Origin: Calditrichota bacterium
GTDB taxonomy: Bacteria; Zhuqueibacterota; Zhuqueibacteria; Zhuqueibacterales; Geothermadaptataceae
Direction: 5' to 3'
Length of the DNA: 64,000 nucleotides
Assembly: GCA_008501765.1 (NCBI GenBank)
Contig: QQUE01000012.1
Span: forward strand, 62,001-126,000
Shown here: one piece after another, positions 9,592 to 18,285 of the stretch
Layout of the letters: each line of letters starts with the position of its first letter
How positions within the stretch are numbered: the stretch's first letter is position 1
Notes under the pieces: model-generated
The model's database searches: none
What the model was told of the DNA's origin: nothing
The model's input: only the letters and a program-made list of their open reading frames with translations
Made by a program: the position numbers and the translations under genes

Positions 9592-9906
9592 TTATTTTAT
9601 TTGAACAGCGGTTCCATAAGCCAAAACTTCAGCCGCCTGCCCCATGATATAACTCGTGGAGAAACGCACATCGACTATGGCGCTGGCGCCCATTTTTTCG
9701 GCTGTTTCGATCATTCGGTCCAAAGCCTGTTCCCGGGCCTCCCCCATTAATTTTGTGTACTCTTCAATTTCCCCACCCGTGATATTTTTGAGAGCGGCTG
9801 TAATATCACGGCCGATATGCCGGGCGCGAATCGTATTTCCCTTCACCAGGCCCAATGTTTCAACAATTTCTTTGCCGGCAATGGTTCCAGAAGTCACAGT
9901 TATCAT
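9592..9906 (-). CDS. YbjQ/UPF0145 family protein
   Basis: This 104-residue protein matches the YbjQ/UPF0145 family over its whole length: an N-terminal ITVTSGTIAGKEIVETLG strand, central R-x-IGRDI, then EYTKLMGEAREQALDRM and GASAIVDVRFST. Family members form small oligomeric beta-barrel-like assemblies. They are sometimes labelled heavy-metal-binding, but no metal-ligand cluster is obvious here. The biochemical role is unknown. The start codon overlaps the stop of the anti-sigma gene by 4 bases and has a strong AAGGAG site, so it is translationally coupled to it. Placement behind an ECF sigma/anti-sigma pair suggests it belongs to the stress or envelope response of that sigma factor. Confidence 0.9.
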   Translation of the reverse strand: MITVTSGTIAGKEIVETLGLVKGNTIRARHIGRDITAALKNITGGEIEEYTKLMGEAREQALDRMIETAEKMGASAIVDVRFSTSYIMGQAAEVLAYGTAVQIK

Positions 9907-10367
9907 CTTTCAATCTCCTTGTATGGATCCCTTTTTCGTGTAAATAATTTTTCCCGAAGCACAGAAATGAAAAGTGCAAGCCCGCCGATGGCCAGGAACG
10001 AAATCCCCCAGCGCAATACTTCGGGCACATTGGAATCGACCAAAAACTGAGTAATAAATTGGTAAATCACGAACGCGCCAACTAAAAAAGCGCCCAGCGA
10101 AAAGACAATCCAGGCGAAACCGCGCTCGAGCCGGTTGTAGGTATCATGCCAATACATATCCCATACCTCCTTGGAAGGTTGTTTAAATTTCATCGTTGAA
10201 GTCACGTGCTGCAACGATTTCATATCCTGCCATTCTTTGGCACATTCGGGATATTCCTGGAGAAAGTTGTCAAACTGGACCATTTCATCTGCATCAAGTT
10301 GATTATCGAATCCTTTTGTCAAAAGATCCTGAAATTGAGCCCGTTGATTTTCATTTAATTTACGCAT
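9903..10367 (-). CDS. Probable transmembrane anti-sigma factor (non-zinc)
   Basis: The N-terminal ~60 residues have the helical pattern of anti-sigma domains (FDNQLDADEMVQFDNFLQEYPECAKEW) but lack the HxxxCxxC zinc ligands: only one Cys remains. Two hydrophobic helices follow (~85-107 and ~120-140), then a short basic tail. It lies 21 bases downstream of an ECF sigma gene and is presumably its membrane-bound partner, sequestering it until released by a signal. The assignment rests mainly on context plus topology. An unrelated two-helix membrane protein is possible. Confidence 0.7.
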   Translation of the reverse strand: MRKLNENQRAQFQDLLTKGFDNQLDADEMVQFDNFLQEYPECAKEWQDMKSLQHVTSTMKFKQPSKEVWDMYWHDTYNRLERGFAWIVFSLGAFLVGAFVIYQFITQFLVDSNVPEVLRWGISFLAIGGLALFISVLREKLFTRKRDPYKEIER

Positions 10368-10388
10368 AGGACAAGCTGTTTTTTAGAT

Positions 10389-10991
10389 TTAAAATTTACC
10401 ATCCAATTGAGCTCTCAAACTTTTTCTCGCATTGTACAATCGTGACATGACTGTTCCCTGCGGAATATCGAGAGTTGAAGCAATTTCGTTATATGACAAC
10501 TCCTGAATATCTCGAAGTATGATTATCTCTTTTTCTTTTTCATTCAATTTATCGAGCCCATTCCAGACAGCCGATTGCAATTCGTGCAGTTCGGCGCCCC
10601 GTGATGTGTCTGCTACCTGATCGGGTATCGTCCGCAGGCTGTGCTCTCCAATTTCTGAAAATGAGCGCGCTCGTCGGGCTGTGTCCCGTTTGAAATTGAG
10701 GCACAAATTTCTTAAAATGGCATAATACCAGGTATAAAATGTGCGGTTGGCATCCAGTTTTTGAATGGCACGATAGGCCCGCACGAAAGCTTCCTGGGAT
10801 AAATCGAGTGCATTATCGTGAGACCCAACAAAACCGAGGGCTGAATAATAGGCACGTTGCATGTACTTTTGAACAAGCGTCCCAAAAGCATTTTTATCAC
10901 CCTGCTGGCAACGCAGAATCAGGTCGCGTTCACTTGCCATTGCTTTTACCATCGAAGTTTTCACTTTTTCGCTATAAATTGTGGCCTGCAT
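10389..10991 (-). CDS. ECF-type RNA polymerase sigma factor
   Basis: About 200 residues. Region 2 is recognisable at GDKNAFGTLVQKYMQRAYYS and ALDLSQEAFVRAYRAI (the DLxQExF signature for core binding). Region 4 is at LNEKEKEIIILRDIQELSY, followed by NEIASTLDIPQGTVMSRLY, a helix-turn-helix that reads the -35 element. No region 1.1 or 3 is present, as in ECF (group 4) sigmas. The start is uncertain: in-frame ATGs at 10991, 10952 and 10940 all lack a clear ribosome-binding site. The extra residues before ASERDLILRCQQGD may not be translated. It heads a three-gene operon with a putative anti-sigma and a YbjQ protein. Confidence 0.9.
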   Translation of the reverse strand: MQATIYSEKVKTSMVKAMASERDLILRCQQGDKNAFGTLVQKYMQRAYYSALGFVGSHDNALDLSQEAFVRAYRAIQKLDANRTFYTWYYAILRNLCLNFKRDTARRARSFSEIGEHSLRTIPDQVADTSRGAELHELQSAVWNGLDKLNEKEKEIIILRDIQELSYNEIASTLDIPQGTVMSRLYNARKSLRAQLDGKF

Positions 10992-11054
10992 TTCATACCA
11001 ACGCTTTTATTCATTCATCGTAAATCATGATACACAGGATTTTTATTTATATTC

Positions 11055-11082
11055 AAAAAAAAGTCCGGCACAAACCGGACTT
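11055..11082 (-). terminator. Terminator of fabH
   Basis: AAGTCCGG (11061-11068) and CCGGACTT (11075-11082) form an 8-bp perfect stem with a 6-base loop. The A-run at 11055-11060 becomes a U-tract on the minus strand. It lies 12 bases past the fabH stop. Confidence 0.85.
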
Positions 11083-11093
11083 CATAAAAAATT

Positions 11094-12086
11094 TTACCAT
11101 CTGATCGCTGCGGACGCCCAGGTAAAACCTGAACCGAAGGCTGCCAGGATGACCAGATCGCCATCCTTCACCCGGCCTTCTTCGATCGCTTCGTACAATG
11201 CGATGGGGATCGAAGCCGCCGTTGTATTTCCATATTTATGAATATTACTGAAATATTGGTCCGGCCTGAGTTTCAGTCTCTGAGCAACAGCCTCGGTTAT
11301 TCGCATATTAGCTTGATGGGGTACCAGCAAATTAATATCTTCCGTAGTAAATCCATTCGTCTCCAGGGCTTCCTTTATCACTTTTGGAAAGAGCGTTACC
11401 GCGTGCTTAAAAACTTCGCGGCCGTTCATCTGCGGATACAATGTTCCATCATCCCAAATTCCATCATAATATCGAGGAATTTTACGGCTACCGGGATTAA
11501 TTAAGCAGAGTTCCATCGACTTCGCGCCGTTTGCATGTAAATGTGTGGATAAAACACCGCGCTCTTCGTCCGTAGCGCTGATTATTGCGGCGCCCGCCCC
11601 ATCGCCGAAAAGGACAGCAATATGGCGCCCTTCCTCACTAAAGTCAACACCTGTCGAATGCACTTCGGCACCGACGAGCAAAATATTTTTGTAAATTCCG
11701 GCACGAATATATGCATTGGCAACGGAAAGTCCATAAATAAAACCGCTGCATTGATTGCGCACATCGAGGGCGCCGATTTTTCCGAGGCCCAGTTTGTCTT
11801 GCAACAAAACACCGGAGCCGGGGAAATTATAATCCGGGCTCAGGGTGGCAAATATGATAAAATCGATTTCATCCGCCGACATATTTGCTTTTTCCAAAGC
11901 GATTTTTGTCGCCTCCAGCGCCAAATCCGAGGCGCCGCATTCCTCATTGATAAATCTTCTCTCGTGGATACCGCTCCGCTCCCGAATCCATTCGTCCGTT
12001 GTGTCTACCAACTTTGTCATATCGTCATTTGTCACTACATTATCGGGAACATACATCCCCATTCCAGCTATTCGAGCATTAGGCAT
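11094..12086 (-). CDS. fabH: 3-oxoacyl-[acyl-carrier-protein] synthase III
   Basis: A 330-residue thiolase-fold enzyme that starts fatty-acid synthesis by condensing acyl-CoA with malonyl-ACP. The catalytic triad is visible: Cys113 in RNQCSGF, His257 in VPHQANMR and Asn287 in KYGNTTA. The N-terminal IAGMGMYVPDNVVTN and TDEWIRERSGI are typical. The residues before the active Cys (DVRNQC) differ from the more common D-x-x-AAC, so substrate preference may differ from E. coli FabH. Length is normal. A strong GGAGG site precedes the ATG. No other fab genes are adjacent. Confidence 0.93.
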   Translation of the reverse strand: MPNARIAGMGMYVPDNVVTNDDMTKLVDTTDEWIRERSGIHERRFINEECGASDLALEATKIALEKANMSADEIDFIIFATLSPDYNFPGSGVLLQDKLGLGKIGALDVRNQCSGFIYGLSVANAYIRAGIYKNILLVGAEVHSTGVDFSEEGRHIAVLFGDGAGAAIISATDEERGVLSTHLHANGAKSMELCLINPGSRKIPRYYDGIWDDGTLYPQMNGREVFKHAVTLFPKVIKEALETNGFTTEDINLLVPHQANMRITEAVAQRLKLRPDQYFSNIHKYGNTTAASIPIALYEAIEEGRVKDGDLVILAAFGSGFTWASAAIRW

Positions 12087-12299
12087 TGCGCCTCCCTTCT
12101 TTCGGCTTGAGAAAAAAATGAGCGGTTTTAATAAACAAAATTACGCACCACGCCCTAAGAAACAAAGGAAAATATAACAAATTTTTTATTGAATTCAACA
12201 GTTGGCGTCTCAGCTATAATATTTGATTAGCTTAAGTTTGTCTGAAAAAAAATTCAAGGGAAACAATGCCACCCGGTCGGGATGGGCAGGGAATAGCAA

Positions 12300-12752
12300 T
12301 TAATTGGATAATAATTTTAATACTTGTTGTTGTTCGACTGCCTGAAGCAATTCATCGCGGAACGCATTATTCCGTAATTGGGTGCATAAATCGGCCAGAA
12401 TTTTGAGATATGTATTGGGGTCGGCTTTTGGAGTACCCATTAAAAAGACAAGTTGAACGGTGTCTTTGGGATTTTGGCTAAAAGAAATGGGGGAATTAAG
12501 TCGTGCAAAGGCGATAATGGGGCGGTCAACACATAAGGTCCGGGTATGGGGAAGCGCAATGCCACGACCAATGAAAGTGGATGCTTTGCTTTCGCGCTGA
12601 ATCAATTCATCGAGAAAATCCGCCGGCTTCTCAATAAGCTTACATTCAGCCATACTATCGACGATTCGTTTGAACAAGTCAGTCTTATTATCTGCTTTAA
12701 GATTAAGAAAGACCAGCTCTTCCTTCATATATTCTGCGAGATTCACTCTCAC
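12300..12752 (-). CDS. PTS EIIA type-2 (PtsN-like) domain protein
   Basis: A single PTS_EIIA_2 domain of 150 residues. The phosphorylatable His lies in the conserved GIALPHTR motif, preceded by RESKASTFIGRG. The rest of the fold (FLMGTPKADPNTYLKILADL) matches the nitrogen-PTS IIA family. The start is GTG with GGAG four bases upstream. No EI, HPr or sugar permease lies nearby, so it is more likely a regulator (PtsN-like) than part of a sugar transporter. Its phosphodonor would be encoded elsewhere. Confidence 0.85.
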   Translation of the reverse strand: MRVNLAEYMKEELVFLNLKADNKTDLFKRIVDSMAECKLIEKPADFLDELIQRESKASTFIGRGIALPHTRTLCVDRPIIAFARLNSPISFSQNPKDTVQLVFLMGTPKADPNTYLKILADLCTQLRNNAFRDELLQAVEQQQVLKLLSN

Positions 12753-12992
12753 ATCTCCAGCGCTTCAGATATAAAAAAGATAAAATGTTACTTCAATAAA
12801 ATATATTCTCCATTGCCAATAAGCAATAGTTTTTTCCTGATTTTACCAAAATTCATATATTTATTTTATTATACTCGACCTAAGATAGATTTTCTTCGAA
12901 ATTTGCTTAACATTTAAACAATAAAATCCATTTTTTATATTTATTTACAGTACTGTATTGACATTTTCGATGAGAGATCGTTCAAAGAAAAA

Positions 12993-13907
12993 TCAACTCT
13001 CCTTTTCACGATGGGTGAATCGGTAAACGAGTGAGCGTCGTTGCTTATATGCCTTCTGAATCTGCGGTATCATTTTTTCGCAGGCGATTTCACCCTCTCT
13101 TACCAGGCGATCAAATTGCGCAAAATCAGCCCAATGAATATCGCCAACATCTGGCCGGACGACAAAATCTGCTTTTTCCAAAAGCATATTGCGCAGCGAA
13201 CCAGCAGTAATTGAATTGGTCCTGAAAATCAAATCAACTATATTTTTCGTCGCATGCTCACTGGCGAGAACATCTTGCCCGACATCAACAGCGATAATAA
13301 AATTCGCACCTAAATCCATAGCCGCCGGAACTGGAACCGGCGACGAAACAGCGCCATCCACCAGATAATGTCCATTGTATTGCAGCGGCGGTAAAAAGCC
13401 TGGAATTGACGCACTTGCCAATACCGCTTTCCGGATACTTCCTCTGAAAAAAGTTTTTGCATCACCAGAAATCAGATCCGTTGCCACGATGGCGAGAGGA
13501 ATTTTAGTTTGTTCAATTGTCCGGTTCTCGAGAGTAAATCGAATGATTTTATGCAGCCGCTCGCTGCTCACAACCGACAATTTACTGTGTGCCAGGTTGA
13601 TGATAATCCGTTGTTTTACGTATTTTGCAACTTGACCAAAAAAGTTTTCAGCCGGTTCTTTGCGCGTAAACCGGGTTAGTCCGCTGTTGCGAAATTTTGA
13701 GCTGCTTACAAACTCGCCGATTCGTTTATGAAATTGGGCAGCATCAGGATGCAAAGCATAGCCCGAGCCGATCAGAGCGCCAATACTCGTCCCGGCGATG
13801 CAATGCACAGGTATTTGGTGTTTTTCAAGAACATTGAGTACACCGATGTGGGCTAAACCGCGGGCTCCGCCACCACCGAGAGCAAGTCCGATTACAGGTG
13901 CCGTCAT
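12993..13907 (-). CDS. Patatin-like phospholipase (RssA/NTE-type)
   Basis: The product is 304 residues from the ATG at 13905-13907. A TTG three codons upstream is an alternative start. The fold begins with the oxyanion loop GLALGGGGARGLAHIGV. The nucleophile Ser lies in GTSIGAL (~residue 41) and the catalytic Asp in LVDGAVSSPVPV. There is no signal peptide, so it is probably a cytoplasmic or peripheral membrane lipid acyl hydrolase like RssA. It lies 11 bases downstream of the secreted subtilase stop and must share its transcript. Confidence 0.9.
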   Translation of the reverse strand: MTAPVIGLALGGGGARGLAHIGVLNVLEKHQIPVHCIAGTSIGALIGSGYALHPDAAQFHKRIGEFVSSSKFRNSGLTRFTRKEPAENFFGQVAKYVKQRIIINLAHSKLSVVSSERLHKIIRFTLENRTIEQTKIPLAIVATDLISGDAKTFFRGSIRKAVLASASIPGFLPPLQYNGHYLVDGAVSSPVPVPAAMDLGANFIIAVDVGQDVLASEHATKNIVDLIFRTNSITAGSLRNMLLEKADFVVRPDVGDIHWADFAQFDRLVREGEIACEKMIPQIQKAYKQRRSLVYRFTHREKES

Positions 13908-13918
13908 AGCTGCCAATT

Positions 13919-15994
13919 TTAGTTTAAGAGTAATAATTTCCTTTTTTTAATTACCTCTTTTCCGTCCATTTGGCGAAATTTTGCGACCAAAAAATAAACA
14001 CCTGTGGCCACTCTTTTCCCTCTGGCATCCAGGCCAGACCAATCGCTAAACCCGGGGCCGGATGGCAGGCGGCGATTGTTCAATACGACTGCGATTTTTT
14101 GTCCGCGTACATTATACAAAATTAAATCAACCGCAGCTTCTGAAGTCAAATCAAAGGCAAATCGTACATTTTCATTTTGTGCAGGAATAAAGGGATTGGG
14201 GAATGGATGAAATAAATAATGGGTTTCAGTTCGGTTGTGTGGCAGCAGCTGCGCTTCGCTGTAACCATTCACGCGGCCAGAATAATCGAGTTTGAAGAGT
14301 TCTATCGCAGCGGTATCCGGGTAGAAATAGATATCTTTTGCCAATGTTTCAACTGTTAAGTAGAATTCAATATTTTCAATTTCACTGAAATTTATGATCG
14401 GCGATTGATATTGCGCCAGCCCAACCGGCTCCATCGGCATCGTTGTAAATTGCCCGGAATTTTCAAGTTTCCAATTAATTTTTATGCTTGTCGTGTCCAT
14501 TTCAGGCCCGCCGAGAAAGCCGACAGAGAGTTTTGCCCCTCCCTCATCCAAAATTTCTACATGAAAAATATGCCCGAATGCAGGCCCCCAATAAGTGATC
14601 GCCCGCACTGCATCCACGGTTCCCCAGCCTAAAAGCGAGTCCGGGTTGTTTGCATTGGAAGCCGTATTGTGGAGCGCCTCAGTTACATCCTGCGGCGTAA
14701 GATTCGGATGCACAGACAACATCTGCGCAACGATCCCGGCAATTAACGGTGCTGAAAAGGAAGTTCCATTGTTTATCGTAAAACTCTTTGAGTTCGGCTC
14801 CACCATCGAAACGCTTCTGCCCAATGCCATAACATCTGGTTTTGTGCGCGAATAAAACGATGGCCCGATTGAACTAAAACTCGAACGCGACCCACTTTTA
14901 TCCAGTCCTCCGACTGTAATGACGTCTCTCGCATCGGCTGGTGGAGAAATATAACGCCAGTCCCTACTGCCTTCATTCCCGGCGCTGCAAACTACCACAA
15001 CCCCTTTTTCAGTGGCAATTTGCGCTGCAATCGTCGTGACAGCCGTATTGCCGTCCAAATCCGACCACGAATAATTTTCTGCGGGATCATCGAACACATC
15101 ATAATAACCAAGGGATGTGGATGCAACTTCAACTCCCCGGGCTTCCATCCATTCGATGGCAGCAACCCAGTTATCTTCTTCTGATCTGGTTTCGGAACTC
15201 ACATTTTCCGTTTTTGCCAATAAAAATCGGGCTAGAAAAGCCGGGCCGATCAAGTTTCCGGGGGCAAATCCGGCTGCGACCGAAAGTACTTGCGTCCCGT
15301 GGTTATGCTGCGAAGGACCATCGCCTGTTTCATTTGCCGTGGTCCCATCGCCGTAGATAAAATCATATTCATCAACCACTTCCAGTGAAGAAAATGCCGC
15401 GTGTGTCTTATAATTAAATCCGGAATCCAAAAATCCCATAAGTACATTGCGTCCAAAAATATCGGCGTTATGGACACGATGCACATTTAACTGAGTAATT
15501 TGATCAATAGAAGCGCCGTAATCAAATTTTGTTTCAGTCGCCTGAATATTCCGAATTTTGGGGAGAGGCGCAGCTGAGTGCCGTACTTCCGGGGGGGAGG
15601 CCATGACTCGCACAGGTTCAACTTTCAAGACAAAAGGGAGTTTTTCTATCTCTGTAATTTGCTGTGTCGTTAAAAATGCAGAACATGCGTTCAGCCAGCG
15701 TGATACGACTGTGATTTCCCCTCCCGCCGTTTCAATACCCGCTAAATATTGGCTATAAACTGGCAAATCACGGCTATCAACCAGCATGTCTTCTGCCGCA
15801 ACCTTTGCCCGTCTGGCAAGCGCACGTTCGGAGAGATTTTTCAGTACGGCTTTAAAAGAAGCCGGTGAGTTTGACAGAATTTCCGGTCCTTTATCAGAAA
15901 AAAAGACCCAGTGTTTTGTTGCGAGATTCTGGCCGTGCAATTGTCCACCACAGAACAGAAACACTAACAATAATAATAAATTTCTTTTATTCAT
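13919..15994 (-). CDS. Secreted subtilisin-family (S8) serine protease with C-terminal sorting domain
   Basis: A 691-residue preproprotein. The signal peptide is at 1-21. The propeptide-like region runs to ~150. The S8 catalytic domain (~170-470) has Asp190 (FLDSGFN), His232 (HNHGTQV), oxyanion Asn340 (SAGNEG) and Ser412 (GTSFSAPL). A beta-rich domain follows, then a Bacteroidetes-type sorting domain: FPNPFIPAQNENVRFAF, ILYNVRGQKIAVVL, ATGVYFLVAKF, ending KKRKLLLLN. The enzyme is inferred to be exported across the outer membrane and released or surface-bound. It is the first gene of a transcript that continues into the patatin gene. Confidence 0.92.
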   Translation of the reverse strand: MNKRNLLLLLVFLFCGGQLHGQNLATKHWVFFSDKGPEILSNSPASFKAVLKNLSERALARRAKVAAEDMLVDSRDLPVYSQYLAGIETAGGEITVVSRWLNACSAFLTTQQITEIEKLPFVLKVEPVRVMASPPEVRHSAAPLPKIRNIQATETKFDYGASIDQITQLNVHRVHNADIFGRNVLMGFLDSGFNYKTHAAFSSLEVVDEYDFIYGDGTTANETGDGPSQHNHGTQVLSVAAGFAPGNLIGPAFLARFLLAKTENVSSETRSEEDNWVAAIEWMEARGVEVASTSLGYYDVFDDPAENYSWSDLDGNTAVTTIAAQIATEKGVVVVCSAGNEGSRDWRYISPPADARDVITVGGLDKSGSRSSFSSIGPSFYSRTKPDVMALGRSVSMVEPNSKSFTINNGTSFSAPLIAGIVAQMLSVHPNLTPQDVTEALHNTASNANNPDSLLGWGTVDAVRAITYWGPAFGHIFHVEILDEGGAKLSVGFLGGPEMDTTSIKINWKLENSGQFTTMPMEPVGLAQYQSPIINFSEIENIEFYLTVETLAKDIYFYPDTAAIELFKLDYSGRVNGYSEAQLLPHNRTETHYLFHPFPNPFIPAQNENVRFAFDLTSEAAVDLILYNVRGQKIAVVLNNRRLPSGPGFSDWSGLDARGKRVATGVYFLVAKFRQMDGKEVIKKRKLLLLN

Positions 15995-16369
15995 TCAGCT
16001 GATTCCATATTTAAATATATATTTTTATATCATTTTAATTTTGCGGAAAAAATGTCGATTAAATGGTACGAACTCTGCAAGAGCAAATCAACTAAATTTA
16101 AACCATATAACAGTTTGCTGCGTCTAAAAAATACTGTTCAATTTTAGCGTTAACGGCATTAAAATGCAAATAATCTGTTTCAATATATTATATTTTAGAA
16201 GAATGTAACCCGAAAAACCCATTTTGAAATACTTTACTTGTTTGAGTCAAGATAAGCTTGACATTTGAGTGATAAAATCATATTTTTCAGCCGTTGAAAA
16301 AAAATAGCGCCTCAAAAATAGAAATAGTACGATTCTGATTTTGCCTGGACTAACTATCTGGAGATTTAC
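15995..16369. other. Divergent promoter region, no gene seen
   Basis: An AT-rich 375-base gap between the diverging subtilase (minus) and YjbQ-like (plus) genes. It must hold promoters for both. A GGAG ribosome-binding site for the plus-strand gene is at about 16359. No palindrome or riboswitch-like fold stood out. Confidence 0.5.
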
Positions 16370-17443
16370 ATGCCCGCAGCTCCCACCGAAACTGTTTTGG
16401 AACTGAAACCCCAAAAACGTTTTGAACTAATTGACGTTTCCCGAGAATCTGATGAAAAACTTGGAGACAAAATCCACAATTACGCAAAAGCGGCCTACTG
16501 CAGTCTGCACACCACCGCCGGTTATCTCGAACAGAGTTTAGCTGCCCGTCTTTTGCACAGCAAAGATCACGTTGATCCGTTCATTAAAGTTTTTCGCAAG
16601 CTCTTTCCACCCAACATGAACTACCGGCATGATCAATTGGATTTGCGCACAGAACTATCAGACGAGCAGAAAAAGGACGAGCCTCTCAATGCCGACTCGC
16701 ACTTAATTTTTATCAGCTCTGGTCTCAAAAACTGTGTAACTTATAAAAATGTTCCCGGTCAACCGGTTTATTTTGTCGAACTCGACGGAACCAACGTCAA
16801 CGCACCGCCCCGCACACGACGAACCAACCTGATTTATTATAATAGCGAAGAAACTGTTTACAACGTACGCATGCCGATTCCTATTTCACAGCATCCGATT
16901 GATTCAGTTAATCTGCGCGACAGTAAAATTGGTTTTATGGATGAATTGCAGCACTTACTGCAAAAATTTGAGATCGAAAAAGGGAAAATTGATATTTCGC
17001 TGTGCAATGACGAAAACAGCGCTGGCCTCACGGTGAACGAATACGAAACCCTGCTCATGCGTCACGATCTCATCGATGTTTTGAAAAACCCATTTTTATA
17101 TATGGCGCAAAAAGGCAAGCACATGCTGGAGAATCCGCGTGCCATTCCGGGGAAAACTCTGAATTATGCGAAATACGATCTGGTACACCTTTTTAACGAA
17201 ATGATGGACGCTTTTCGTTGCAGCAGCTCCGTTGTGGAAAAAATTCTTGCCAAGTTTTTGCAGCTGCCAGCCGAACGATTCTTGCGCATGAAAAGAGACA
17301 TCACCTTGCTTGCAACCAACAATGGCAACGAGAGTGAAAGCCGTATTTTGCAAGGAACCTATCAAAGCCCAATTCTAGTGCAATGGCGCTCAAATGATGC
17401 CGGCTGCAGGTATGTGGACGTGCAGTTGACACGATTTAAGTAA
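16370..17443 (+). CDS. YjbQ/UPF0047-like protein with apparent internal duplication
   Basis: A 357-residue protein, more than twice the ~135 residues of YjbQ. The first half carries YjbQ landmarks in order: SLHTTAGYLEQ, FRKLFPPNMNYRHD, LNADSHLIFISSGLKN, then VPGQPVYFVELDG and an Arg-rich strand. The second half repeats the start and end of the same pattern (NDENSAGLTVNEYE near residue 217 and LQGTYQSPILVQWRSNDAG near the C-terminus). There the active-site-type His of HTT is replaced, and the middle is a divergent helical segment. YjbQ proteins have been linked to secondary thiamine-phosphate synthase activity. Whether this long form has it is unknown. GGAG precedes the ATG and a terminator follows the stop. 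Confidence 0.6.
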   Translation: MPAAPTETVLELKPQKRFELIDVSRESDEKLGDKIHNYAKAAYCSLHTTAGYLEQSLAARLLHSKDHVDPFIKVFRKLFPPNMNYRHDQLDLRTELSDEQKKDEPLNADSHLIFISSGLKNCVTYKNVPGQPVYFVELDGTNVNAPPRTRRTNLIYYNSEETVYNVRMPIPISQHPIDSVNLRDSKIGFMDELQHLLQKFEIEKGKIDISLCNDENSAGLTVNEYETLLMRHDLIDVLKNPFLYMAQKGKHMLENPRAIPGKTLNYAKYDLVHLFNEMMDAFRCSSSVVEKILAKFLQLPAERFLRMKRDITLLATNNGNESESRILQGTYQSPILVQWRSNDAGCRYVDVQLTRFK

Positions 17444-17462
17444 TAATTTCGATTTTAATAAA

Positions 17463-17497
17463 AAAGCCCGGCAGTATTATATTGCCGGGCTTTTTTA
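17463..17497. terminator. Bidirectional Rho-independent terminator
   Basis: GCCCGGCA pairs with TGCCGGGC around a 9-base AT-rich loop, flanked by an A-run on the left and a T-run on the right. It ends the YjbQ-like transcript on the plus strand and can also stop minus-strand readthrough from the toxin-antitoxin operon. Confidence 0.9.
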
Positions 17498-17645
17498 TTC
17501 CGATCCTTTAATCATCATTCCCATCAATCTTGCAAAGCCGTAAGTATAATGTCATTTTTTTTAGCAGGATATTCGTCCTGTGCGATCAAATTACTTAATC
17601 TGAGTAAAACAAATTTAATAAAAATTACATTGGTATCCGTTAGCA

Positions 17646-18044
17646 TTAATGCAAGAGAGTAAAGCCTTTACTTTGACAGGCTTTTTTATCACAAGAAATT
17701 GTAGTAGTACATCCATCTATTTTATTTGAAATACCGATGATATAATCTGCAAAATCAGCATTGCCTTTCTTGTATTCATTTAAAGCTGAATAAACAATCT
17801 CAGGTCTTTCAATTTCAAAAACATTAATATGCAGAAGCTTGTCAACGATATCAACAAATTCATATTTTTCTATTCTATACCCAGTTTTGCATACCCAATA
17901 TAATTCACAAAATACAACAACGTTAATATAACCCGGGTTTTGTGTAGTACATTTTTCTTTGATATATTTTCGTGCGAGGGCTGCCTGTTTTTCATCATCA
18001 CCGAAGATACTTCGCAACAGAACATTCGTGTCAAGCCCTGTCAT
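17646..18044 (-). CDS. PIN-domain toxin (VapC family)
   Basis: A 132-residue PIN ribonuclease-like protein. The acidic metal-binding residues are visible: Asp5 in GLDTNVLLR, Glu47 in VVFCELYW, Asp97/Asp100 in GNADFADYII and Asp119 in SCDKKA. The start overlaps the antitoxin stop by 4 bases (ATGA), so translation is coupled. In this family the toxin cleaves tRNA or rRNA when the antitoxin is degraded. The actual target here is unknown. Confidence 0.88.
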   Translation of the reverse strand: MTGLDTNVLLRSIFGDDEKQAALARKYIKEKCTTQNPGYINVVVFCELYWVCKTGYRIEKYEFVDIVDKLLHINVFEIERPEIVYSALNEYKKGNADFADYIIGISNKIDGCTTTISCDKKACQSKGFTLLH

Positions 18045-18271
18045 TGGCGTGCACCTTTTGCGATGTTTTCTTCGATTTCATCCAGTGTCAATGATCGCTT
18101 TGGTGTAAGCAAGTTAAATATACTCTCAACATTAAGTTTTTTAACGAATAATTTATAACTGCCATCATCCAGTCGAATAAACTCGACTTTATCGCCCGGC
18201 GTTAAATCAAGCTCGGCACGCATTTTAGCTGGCAAAGTAATTTGACCTTTGCTTGTTATCTTTGAAACCAT
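18041..18271 (-). CDS. AbrB/MazE-type antitoxin of the PIN-toxin pair
   Basis: 76 residues from the ATG at 18269-18271, with AGGA upstream. A longer reading from TTG at 18286 would run into the operator and is less likely. The N-terminal SpoVT-AbrB swapped-hairpin domain is clear (VSKITSKGQITLPAKMR, then LTPGDKVEFI). The C-terminal tail (LTLDEIEENIAKGAR) is the likely toxin-binding segment. It should repress its own operon by binding the palindrome just upstream. Confidence 0.9.
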   Translation of the reverse strand: MVSKITSKGQITLPAKMRAELDLTPGDKVEFIRLDDGSYKLFVKKLNVESIFNLLTPKRSLTLDEIEENIAKGARQ

Positions 18272-18285
18272 GGTTTTTCCTTTCA

